Positions 1-6,294 of a stretch of DNA of 13,658 bases are shown in pieces. Origin of the DNA: Amoeboradix gromovi (Eukaryota > Sanchytriomycota > Sanchytriomycetes > Sanchytriales > Sanchytriaceae); NCBI GenBank assembly GCA_018985225.1, contig JADGIF010000231.1, positions 1-13,658 on the forward strand, given 5' to 3'. Both the position numbers and the translations under genes were made by a program. Position 1 is the first letter of the stretch; every line of letters starts with the position of its first letter. Under the pieces are notes generated by a model. That model saw nothing but the letters and a program-made list of their open reading frames with translations. It ran no database searches and was not told the origin of the DNA.

Positions 1-95
1 AGATATCAATCCAGGTACTTCAAGATAATGTAGGCAAGAACATGCTCAAATGGTATCTCCCCAAGTTGTCTACACTTGAGAAGTGTGGGGTTTGA
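1..95 (+). CDS. 3' end of an unidentified protein gene, with a 19-nt intron
   Basis: This is the end of a gene that begins before the window. Read without splicing, the frame gives DINPGTSR and stops. If 15-33 is removed as an intron, codons 2-13 join to 34-35 and the frame reads DINPGKNMLKWYLPKLSTLE and then KCGV, ending at TGA 93-95. The spliced tail (aromatic and lysine-rich, with KWYLPKL) looks like real protein sequence, but I do not recognise the family. The exon is called because the removed segment has the same length and the same internal motif as two better-supported introns in this window. The next gene, proteasome beta1, starts 81 bases downstream on the same strand. The partner exon sequence lies outside the window, so the product is unknown. 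Confidence 0.55.
   Translation, partial: ISIQVLQDNVGKNMLKWYLPKLSTLEKCGV
15..33 (+). other. 19-nt spliceosomal intron (predicted)
   Basis: The sequence GTACTTCAAGATAATGTAG starts with GTA and ends with ATAAT-G-TAG. It aligns position for position with the introns at 5128-5146 and 12529-12547: TAAT at intron bases 12-15, one free base, then TAG at 17-19. It splits a glycine codon after its first base (G|GC). Without removal, the frame stops at the TAA inside the intron. Confidence 0.6.
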
Positions 96-176
96 AATCT
101 TCTTGATTTTCGAATTCTTCACATTTAACGTAGGCCATAAGAAGCAAAAAATTATATTTGTTTTTGAAACCTCCAT

Positions 177-845
177 ATGCAACAAACCAGCTTACCAGTT
201 TCTTTGGGTACCACAATCATGGCATGTTCATTTAAGAATGGAATAGTGTTAGCGGCGGATAGCAGAACAACAACCGGGACTTACATTGCTAACCGTGTTA
301 CTGATAAATTAACGAAACTGCATGAGAATATTTGGTGTCTACGTAGTGGCAGCGCTGCCGATACTCAGGCATTAGCCGATCTAACTAGAAGACAGCTAAA
401 ATCTGTTGAATTACATTATGGCAGAGTTACAACAAAAATGGCTGCGCATGTTATTGGTACTTTGGCTTATAAATATAGAAGTAATATGAGTGCTGGTCTA
501 ATCGTTGTTGGACTCGATGACGAAGAAGATGAACTGGTTAATAAAATGGAAATAGATGGTTTGCAATATTCTATTTATGCTATTCCATTAGGTGGCAGCA
601 TTCATAAACAGCCTTATACCATTGGTGGAAGTGGAAGCACTTTTATTTACGGATATTGTGATGCCCATTTTAAATCAGACTTTAACAAAGATCAATGCGT
701 AGCATTTGTGAAAACTGCTGTTTCATTGGCAATGCATCGCGATGGCAGCAGTGGTGGTTGTATAAGATACTGTGTACTAGAAAATAACAGCGTAACTCGA
801 CATGTGGTTTTGGGGAATGATTTACCACAGCACGTTATCAATTAA
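177..845 (+). CDS. PRE3: 20S proteasome subunit beta1 (caspase-like active site, Pre3/PSMB6 type)
   Basis: This is the catalytic beta1 subunit of the 20S proteasome core, which cleaves after acidic residues in the cytosol and nucleus. A short propeptide (residues 1-11, ending SLG) precedes the nucleophile Thr12 (mature Thr1). Mature Asp17 (in ADSRTTTG) and Lys33 (in VTDKL) are in place, as is the RDGSSGG motif near residue 188. Mature Thr31 and Arg45 are present; these belong to the beta1 specificity pocket. The stretches ADSRTTTGTYIANRVTDKL, RSGSAADTQA and SGSTFIYGYCD are very close to fungal Pre3. The 222-residue length fits the family. One oddity is an acidic insertion of roughly 12 residues (about 117-130) before IPLGG. 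The frame is intact without splicing. The gene converges on the BolA-like gene, with 11 bases between the stop codons. Confidence 0.95.
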   Translation: MQQTSLPVSLGTTIMACSFKNGIVLAADSRTTTGTYIANRVTDKLTKLHENIWCLRSGSAADTQALADLTRRQLKSVELHYGRVTTKMAAHVIGTLAYKYRSNMSAGLIVVGLDDEEDELVNKMEIDGLQYSIYAIPLGGSIHKQPYTIGGSGSTFIYGYCDAHFKSDFNKDQCVAFVKTAVSLAMHRDGSSGGCIRYCVLENNSVTRHVVLGNDLPQHVIN

Positions 846-846
846 A
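841..846 (+). promoter_or_regulatory. Poly(A) signal ATTAAA over the beta1 stop codon
   Basis: ATTAAA overlaps the TAA stop at 843-845. It is one of a series of such signals on or beside stop codons in this window. Confidence 0.4.
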
Positions 847-850
847 TAGT

Positions 851-856
851 TTTATT
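851..856 (-). promoter_or_regulatory. Poly(A) signal AATAAA directly after the BolA stop
   Basis: On the - strand AATAAA begins immediately after the TGA stop (859-857). It lies inside the 11-base gap to the convergent beta1 gene, so the two transcripts probably overlap at their 3' ends. Confidence 0.45.
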
Positions 857-1129
857 TCAAATCTTCTTAAATTCTTCATGAGTCATTAGCTTCATTTCAA
901 GCGCGTGTATGTCTTTCATCTCTTCATCTAAAAGATTGTAAACTAATCTGTGCCTTTCTAAAGCCCTTTTGTTCTTGAATTCCTCAGAAACCAACGTCAA
1001 TTGAAAATGTGATTCTGGATTATTTATATTCTTCATTGCTGCATGGTGAGCATGCAAGTGACTTGAGTTCTCTAATTTTATTACCGTAGGGTTTAAAGTT
1101 AGCAATTTAGTTTGCAATCTAGAATACAT
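857..1129 (-). CDS. BolA-family protein (BolA1-like)
   Basis: BolA proteins pair with monothiol glutaredoxins and help in Fe-S cluster handling; the BolA1 type acts in mitochondria. From Met at 1129 the protein is 90 residues, the usual size of the domain. It shows the family order: a helix with LENSSHLHAH, then SHFQLTLVSEEF, then RALERHRLVYNLLDEEM, then the IHAL motif with its conserved histidine, and a final MTHEEF. RHRLV with HAL and a following T favour BolA1 over BolA2/3. The frame is open up to an ATG at 1234, which would add 35 residues rich in Arg and Lys. That extension overlaps the end of the upstream reductase gene by 65 bases but resembles a mitochondrial presequence. The start is therefore uncertain; the domain assignment is not. 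Confidence 0.85.
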   Translation of the reverse strand: MYSRLQTKLLTLNPTVIKLENSSHLHAHHAAMKNINNPESHFQLTLVSEEFKNKRALERHRLVYNLLDEEMKDIHALEMKLMTHEEFKKI

Positions 1130-1169
1130 AACAGGAGGTTGCAAGTTGAAATTTATGTTAAATCGGATC

Positions 1170-2078
1170 TTATTTATTCGCTTTCTTCTTCTTAATGGCG
1201 CGTTTTTGAATACTTTGATGCAATCTGTATACATAGTTCATCCAATATTCATCAGTCATCAGATTATTAATTCCCCACTTCAAAATTGCATGGCTCCAAT
1301 ATCCAGTGTATCCTACGCCTGTTTTACAGCCCAGTTTGCCTTCCATTACACTAGCAGCAAACTGTTCAGCAGTGGGACAAAATAAATTGGGTCTCATTTT
1401 TGACATTTTGGTGCTTACAAAATAAGTATCCAAATGAATGACGTCGATTTGCTCTTCAATTGCCAAGCAGTTTCCAAGATACTCCAAAAATACTTTAGAT
1501 CCACTATAGACACTAAGCAACGGGGAAGGGAACAAGCCTGAAAATGATCCTAAATTAACAATACAGCCTTTTAATTTTGGCAAAGCAATTTTTGTAGTCA
1601 CAATGACTCCTAGAATGTTGACGTTGACAATATTTTTTAGAGATGATATAGTCTCCTTGCTGAACTCGTTAGGGTACTCTTGAGAAACGCCGGCATTATT
1701 AATGATCATATTTAATTGAGGAATTTCATTAACGGCAACTTCAATTTTGGAATGAGAGCTAGTTATGACATTATCCTTGATAATTAAATCATCGCTGAAA
1801 TCGACCTGAACAATTTTCAGTTGAACACCGAAAGAAGCCAATTCGGTCTTCAAAGTCTCTAATTTGGAAGAATTTCTACCTATTAGAATAAGGTTCCATT
1901 TTTTTTTCGCCAAATACACAGCCATTGCTTGACCAATTCCATCAGTGCAACCAGTGATTAGGCACCACGAAGTATCGGTTGAATACTTTTTATATAACGG
2001 CTCTATATAGGCTGGTAGTAACTTGTAAAGCTTGTAAACAATATACACGCTTGCAAAATATCCAAGGTACACAAACAT
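1170..2078 (-). CDS. IFA38: Very-long-chain 3-oxoacyl-CoA reductase (SDR family, IFA38/HSD17B12-like)
   Basis: Members reduce 3-ketoacyl-CoA with NADPH in the ER fatty-acid elongation cycle. An N-terminal hydrophobic segment (about 3-24) suits a membrane anchor. The Rossmann NADP motif TGCTDGIG spans residues 42-49, NNAGVS 127-132, and the catalytic serine lies in LGSFSG (about 176-181). YSGSK supplies Tyr191 and Lys195. GLFPSPLLSVYSGSK is characteristic of the elongase-reductase branch of the SDR superfamily. The C-terminus (KKKKANK) is lysine-rich, as in ER-retained relatives, but is not an exact KKXX signal. At 302 residues it is somewhat shorter than yeast Ifa38 (347). The gene has no intron and lies 40 bases upstream of the shorter BolA start. 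Its last codons, AAT AAA TAA, themselves form an AATAAA. Confidence 0.85.
   Translation of the reverse strand: MFVYLGYFASVYIVYKLYKLLPAYIEPLYKKYSTDTSWCLITGCTDGIGQAMAVYLAKKKWNLILIGRNSSKLETLKTELASFGVQLKIVQVDFSDDLIIKDNVITSSHSKIEVAVNEIPQLNMIINNAGVSQEYPNEFSKETISSLKNIVNVNILGVIVTTKIALPKLKGCIVNLGSFSGLFPSPLLSVYSGSKVFLEYLGNCLAIEEQIDVIHLDTYFVSTKMSKMRPNLFCPTAEQFAASVMEGKLGCKTGVGYTGYWSHAILKWGINNLMTDEYWMNYVYRLHQSIQKRAIKKKKANK
1173..1178 (-). promoter_or_regulatory. Poly(A) signal AATAAA within the last two codons of the reductase
   Basis: The - strand codons AAT AAA, directly before the TAA stop at 1172-1170, spell the canonical signal. The 3' untranslated region is probably very short. Confidence 0.4.
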
Positions 2079-2465
2079 TAAACCTCCTGGTTTAATCCTT
2101 CATAAAATCTAAATGTCACCAAATGCAACATTCTTTATGGAAACTTAAATGCACATTAGTAAATGTATAGCAAGAAGAAAGTATCTTGAATTCTTTAGTG
2201 TCCAAAACCTCGCTCAAAGCATAATGTGCAAATCTTATGAAGCAATTACGGTAATTCGAACTCATCACTTACATGAGAAAACCCGACAAAGCAAACAGCG
2301 CAATCGATAGGACAGTTTAGTGCCATCATCTTTCAGAAAGCAACTGCAATTCTTAAGCCACTACCTTAACTTCCGAAACAGGCTATGAAAATTGAGATCT
2401 GCGTTACATGCTAGAGTCTTGGCAGCACAGAGCAACTCTCCAGTACTGCGCAAAACAGAACATTA
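2079..2465. other. Gene-poor stretch upstream of the reductase
   Basis: I see no intact gene. On the + strand one frame is open for about 53 codons (about 2149-2310), with a Lys/Arg-rich run, then is interrupted by stops. It could be decayed coding sequence leading into the nuclease-like piece at 2466-2675, or chance. The promoter of the - strand reductase must lie at the left edge (after 2078), but no clear element stands out. Confidence 0.4.
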
Positions 2466-2675
2466 TTGAGACATGCGAACAATGGTAAGTAAACGCATTC
2501 AAAAATCTCTTAAGGGTCAAATGTCATTCCAGTGTCACTATAAGATATATTCGTGGATAGAGATGTGAACGCGTGGTACAACAGTCCTGAAGTAACAAGA
2601 AACCTAATTAGAAATGGTAAAACATCCGAGAAACAAAAAAGAGGAGATGATAACGGGTCACATCCTATAGCATAG
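2466..2675 (+). pseudogene. Decayed C-terminal piece resembling a Fanzor/TnpB nuclease (zinc knuckle and RuvC-III)
   Basis: One frame after the TAA at 2541 reads DIFVDRDVNAWYNSPE and ends at TAG 2673. DRDVNA followed by an Asn resembles the RuvC-III motif of TnpB/IS607-type and Fanzor proteins (DRDVNAAxNI), whose last catalytic aspartate lies there. Immediately upstream, in the two other frames, are TCEQW and VKCHS followed by QCH. These match in order and spacing the C-x2-C zinc knuckles that precede that motif, but they are split by frameshifts and the second cysteine of the first knuckle is lost. This reading needs at least two frameshifts, so it can only be a relic. It lies on the strand opposite to the similar piece at 2848-3923. 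The identification rests on one short motif. Confidence 0.33.
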
Positions 2676-2847
2676 CTGATAAATATGGTACATTCCTACT
2701 TGTCTGAAAAGGTATTTCAGACACCTGTTTTGAAAATTGTTTTTTGCTTTTGTAAAACGTCTTCCATTTGGGACTCACTATATGATTTCTAGACTAGGAA
2801 TAATTCTAGGAGAAAGACATAGGTCCCATATAAGATCACCGACTATG
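2676..2847. other. Junction between the two nuclease-like pieces
   Basis: No gene is seen. On the - strand a short open stretch (about 2760-2650; it includes RRFTKAKNNFQNRC) may be more decayed coding sequence. No clear inverted repeats, target-site duplications or transposon ends were found by eye. Confidence 0.3.
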
Positions 2848-3923
2848 TCAGCGAAGTTGCCATAAAGGCTTTTCAGGTAATTTCGACACTGGGGTTAAAA
2901 GTCTTGTGCCAATATCTTGCATAGGAAGACATTTGAATTTCTTAATTCTGTCAAAAGAATGTTTGTCTATAGCATTGATGTCTTCAATCACATCTGCTTT
3001 ACTTTCTTTGGATTTCCATTCCCCACTCTCTTTTTTCTTATTATACCATTCATATTGATAAACATATGAAGGGTTTTCATTTAAATGTTTCTTCACAAAT
3101 TGCACTAAAAATCCATCTGTTCTGATATTAGTGGTATCTATTTGAATATTACCTTTCTGACTCTTGGTAGCATGACACTTGAAGGCATCTGAAAAGCTAC
3201 AATTCATCATCTTTACAAAAGATTCCATATCAAACGCTATCATGATATCTTTAAATGAACCCAAAGGATAACAATAACCCTGGCGTACCTTTAAGTCTTT
3301 TTTGATTTCATCTAACCAACACATCATCTCGTATTTCTCTTGAAGGGATGGCTTTTTAATATCTTTAGTGCCGCTTAATTTTATCTCAATTTGAGTGTCA
3401 ATATCTTCAAGGAAAACTGACGTTAACTGTGTTTTAATGGCTTTTGATTGTTCGTCTTTATTTGGAGCGCTATCTATGATATTAGACTTGATGACTTTAT
3501 TAATTTGATTTTTAACTAATGAGGATCAATATGTTGAAGATGTAAAAGATTAATATTGGTATTCAAAGTAATACATGCCAAGTTCATCATACTTTGATGA
3601 CTTTCTAGAGGAGGAAATAATATTAGAAAACATTCTAAAGGTTCAAGTAAATATGGACATTTTAGCAAAGTGTCATTTATAATTCTTCTCTTCTGACCTA
3701 GAATAAATTTCATCATTAATTCCATGTGATTTTGAGCAAGTTTATATTCTAGAGGAAATAATTGTTTATATTTATGCAGATACCAATTCATAAAATAATT
3801 TAGAATTTTCATGGCTGAACTGATCATAGGCACTATTTGATTTAATTTCTCAATGACTTTCTTTGAATTATCTGGATGTAAAGACTGCTTCAATGTCATG
3901 GTAATAGTTTGACACGATGTCAT
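2848..3923 (-). pseudogene. Broken gene resembling the N-terminal half of a Fanzor-type nuclease
   Basis: There are two - strand frames. The first (3923-3516, 135 residues) begins MTSCQTITMTLKQSL, is helical, and ends at TAG. The second is open from about 3525 to 2848, and its only early ATG is at 3327. Their ends overlap by a few bases in different frames, so one frameshift (or an undetected intron) joins them. The first resembles the helical N-terminal region of fungal Fanzor proteins. The second contains IRTDG followed by a basic region, and later DIGTRLLT, which could be a degenerate RuvC-I (DPGxR) motif. It then stops, so RuvC-II and the zinc finger are absent in this orientation. Upstream, MKRKRPP (3998-3978) is separated from this frame by a stop and a seven-T run. 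I judge it a decayed mobile nuclease gene. The alternative is an unknown host gene with an unusual intron. Confidence 0.42.
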
Positions 3924-4134
3924 TGTACTAACTTGACAAAATCGTTTACAAGCTCTTTGTACCTCAAAAAAACGTTATGGAGGACGTTTGCGCTTCATCA
4001 AAAAGTCAGTTAAGATAATCATTTTTATTTGGTAAAGCACAACTTCAAAACAATGTTTGATTTTACTGAAACACTCTCCTAGTCTATAAATCATAGAGTA
4101 TGTCCCATTTGTAATTTTAGATAACCAATAGGCC

Positions 4135-5209
4135 ATGTCTCAAGTTAAAGTAAAAAATGATACTCAAGGTGAGAAGAGGAAACTGAGCGTAAATAAATTT
4201 GAAGAAATGATAAAGACCGCGCCAGTTGAGTTGTCATACGTTTCTCAACCATCAAATTCAGATTTATTTGATGAGAACTCTCAGATTGAAAATAGCAGCA
4301 ATTTAATATCAAAAACAAAGAGCGAACTAGCTAGAGAAATTGAAGGTGACATTATTTCTTCGCTTAGTAGCTTAATAAGTCCATCTAATTCTACCTCACC
4401 AAACATGAGTTTGTTTAGAAAGGGTCACGGTGATGCAAGTCTAGCGGTATATAAAGGATCGAGTAAAATTGAAGACGAGGCTACTGACCCTCAGATCATA
4501 GCTGCAGAACAGTTGTCTGCAACTCTACACAAATTTAGAGATGTTGACAACGAGTTCAATGATATTGAAATGAATTCAAAAAGCTTGAAGCATCCCGATG
4601 TGAATCAGGTAAAGCTGAAGCAGTTCCAAGATGAAGAAGACACTTTTGAGATTAGTAACGAATCAGTATCAAAGAAGAAACCTTTTTTAATAACAAAATA
4701 TAAGCCCAAGTCGAGCACTCCATCAGATAAGGAAGTGGAGATCGAAGACGAGGAACTAGATCTGAATAACTTTAAAGGTAAGCTCATTTCCAAGTTTAAG
4801 GCACCCAATATTACTAATTCACCCAAATTACAGAAAATATCGCTTGATGATTTCAATACCGGCATAGAAAAATCTGAAGATTTTACCCAAATTGACGAGC
4901 TAATTGAAAAGGCTAGAGAAGTTATAAAAATACATGAAGCTCAACAAAAGGAACAGCAAAGGTACAATGCCATGATTGTTCAGCAAAAAGAGTACTTTAT
5001 AGAATGCATTAAGCGCGTGGATCAAGATTTAACTACAGCTTTTTCGAAGTTGGATCAACTTAAAGCCAGAAAAAAAGAGATTGCAAAAAGCGAAATAATA
5101 AAAACAGATAATAGCAGTGAAAATGATGTAAAAATTTCTAATCTAGTCATATGTATTTATTTTTATCTTGTGCATAGTCATTTTGCTGATATCTTTTCTT
5201 TCTCAATAA
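4135..5209 (+). CDS. Predicted tail-anchored coiled-coil protein, spliced (exons 4135-5127 and 5147-5209)
   Basis: I do not recognise the family. Exon 1 codes 331 residues. They comprise a polar, Ser- and acid-rich, probably disordered region (1-250) followed by a long helix likely to form a coiled coil (about 250-320; QIDELIEKAREVIKIHEAQQ onward). Without splicing the frame runs on for 29 residues to 5217. With the 19-nt intron 5128-5146 removed (phase 0), exon 2 adds 20 residues, SYVFIFILCIVILLISFLSQ, and stops at 5207-5209. That is one clean C-terminal transmembrane helix with almost no lumenal tail, the layout of tail-anchored proteins inserted after translation. The new stop overlaps AATAAA (5205-5210), as in many other genes here. 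The total is 351 residues. Coiled coil plus tail anchor suggests tethering or trafficking, but no SNARE motif was identified. Confidence 0.75.
5128..5146 (+). other. 19-nt spliceosomal intron (predicted)
   Basis: The sequence GTAAAAATTTCTAATCTAG has GTA at the donor, CTAAT at bases 11-15, one base, and TAG. It lies between codons (phase 0). Removing it switches the reading frame to one that codes a hydrophobic tail anchor and ends on a stop overlapping AATAAA. Confidence 0.75.
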
Positions 5210-5210
5210 A
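5205..5210 (+). promoter_or_regulatory. Poly(A) signal AATAAA over the spliced stop codon
   Basis: AATAAA covers the TAA at 5207-5209 used only by the spliced reading. It supports that reading, and puts the 3' end of this transcript at or inside the start of the next gene (ATG at 5231). Confidence 0.45.
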
Positions 5211-5230
5211 TTTTTAATATTTTAAAAAAC

Positions 5231-5530
5231 ATGGAGGAATCATTTTCTTCTCGTCTGGAAAAACAGAAACTTGCTCGCTTAAAAATACTTGAATACAATA
5301 AAGAATTCTTGAAGGAGTTCAAGAAACCGGTAGACTACCACGACTCAATAAGGTTTCAACGTAAAAGAAAGCGGGACATGGACGATAAAGATTATACATT
5401 AGAAGAACATGAAAACTACAAGAAGAAAAATAGCAGAGGTAAGAAAAAGAAGAAGGCACCAGATACTGAGCACATAAATCTCAAGAACAGACTGTTTAAT
5501 CAGCAGCTGGAAAAGTACTATAGTAAATAA
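5231..5530 (+). CDS. Short SYF2-like pre-mRNA splicing factor
   Basis: SYF2 proteins are part of the NineTeen-associated core of the active spliceosome. This 99-residue, very basic protein shows the main family blocks in order. A helix RLEKQKLARLKILEYNKEF (8-26) corresponds to the N-terminal EQRLRKFRELHLMR-type helix. YTLEEHENYKKK (55-66) corresponds to the YTxExYExWE block. INLKNRLFNQQLEKYY (82-97) corresponds to the INxxNxxFNxKxxRFY C-terminal signature, the strongest match. Relatives are about 215-245 residues, so linkers and the middle helices appear to be lost. It begins only 21 bases after the spliced stop of the preceding gene on the same strand. The ATG context (AAAAAACATGG) is good. 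Fusion to the upstream gene by a longer intron was considered and is less likely. The family call rests on pattern recognition only. Confidence 0.6.
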   Translation: MEESFSSRLEKQKLARLKILEYNKEFLKEFKKPVDYHDSIRFQRKRKRDMDDKDYTLEEHENYKKKNSRGKKKKKAPDTEHINLKNRLFNQQLEKYYSK

Positions 5531-6293
5531 GGTCCAAGAGTTAGGATACCAAACGGCCAGATGTTTACAACAATAGACGTCATAAGATTATTAGCAGTTA
5601 ATTTGTTCATAATACTTTCACGCAAGTGACGTTTTACTGAGCTGTTTAGTAACTTATTCTTTCGAACGATAACCAAAAGTTGCTTGGGCTATTTTTTGCA
5701 AACATGACAGCTATCTGATTTAATCGAATAAACTATTTATTGTGATTACATGTGCCACATCCCTCCAATACACTCTCTTTCTGACCTTTACTGCAAGAAA
5801 AGTCCATGATCTTTCTTTACACCAATTTCAATTAAGTCCTAGCTTCGTAGCACATAGTATAATTAATCTAACGATATCACTGCATCCCTATTCAGTCCCG
5901 CCTCAAGTTAGTGAAAGCATGAACAGTCACTCAAAGGGAGTAAATGTTCATTAGTTTCTCAGCGGAGATTCTTGATTTTCTTATAATTAAAGACTTTTAA
6001 CGAGCGGTTCCTAATTTAAAAAAAGCTATCATGACAATAAAGTAGTTCAAACATTCAAGCCATTGAATATCTACTTAAAGATTCTGAGAGACTAAGCTGG
6101 AGGAGGAGGATGGTAGAACAATTTCACCCAAGGCTGGTTAAATACCCAAAGCTCTATAAAATTATTCAGTTTGAGTTTTGCAGTAGGTGTTCAATGCGGT
6201 AATAACGACCCAGTTTATTTTCTAAATTCTTGAATAACTATTTTTAAAAGTTTAAGCTTAACAAGAACATTACAAATTTCGTTAAAAGTTTAT
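5531..6293. other. Long intergenic region between convergent genes
   Basis: About 760 bases with no convincing gene. An open frame at 5742-5954 has no ATG start and no recognisable sequence. No tRNA A/B boxes, snRNA or long repeats were seen. A short hairpin lies at 5919-5951. For two convergent genes in an otherwise tight genome this gap is unusually large. Confidence 0.5.
5919..5951. other. Small imperfect hairpin
   Basis: Outer arms ATGAACA (5919-5925) and TGTTCAT (5945-5951) pair perfectly. Inside them ACTC and GAGT pair around a five-base loop, with a three-base internal loop on each side. It lies alone in the 5531-6293 gap. It could be part of a non-coding RNA or be chance. Confidence 0.3.
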
Positions 6294-6294
6294 T
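6289..6294 (-). promoter_or_regulatory. Poly(A) signal AATAAA at the end of the KUP-like gene
   Basis: On the - strand the sequence around the stop is TAAATAAAC, so AATAAA shares a base with the TAA stop at 6296-6294. Confidence 0.45.

Noticed and set aside
2597-2616. Possible 20-nt intron GTAACAAGAAACCTAATTAG after the RDVNA motif
   Set aside because: Its removal brings a stop within three codons, and the surrounding sequence is already frameshifted.
3478-3524. A 47-nt intron (- strand, donor GTTAAA, TCTAAT before the acceptor) joining the two nuclease-like frames
   Set aside because: It would keep the frame, but length and donor differ from the fixed 19-nt introns, and the gene already looks decayed. 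A frameshift is the simpler explanation.
4102-4120. Possible 19-nt intron GTCCCATTTGTAATTTTAG in the leader of the tail-anchored gene
   Set aside because: The donor is GTC, the TAAT is one base out of register, and no coding frame is repaired by its removal.
5128-5236. A 109-nt intron fusing the coiled-coil gene to the SYF2-like gene
   Set aside because: It is in frame, but the acceptor would be GAG. It removes the tail anchor and the AATAAA stop, and the SYF2-like part has its own good ATG.
5742-5954. Open frame of 70 codons on the + strand
   Set aside because: It starts at GTG, has no ATG, and its product shows no recognisable motif. It is probably chance openness in the intergenic gap.
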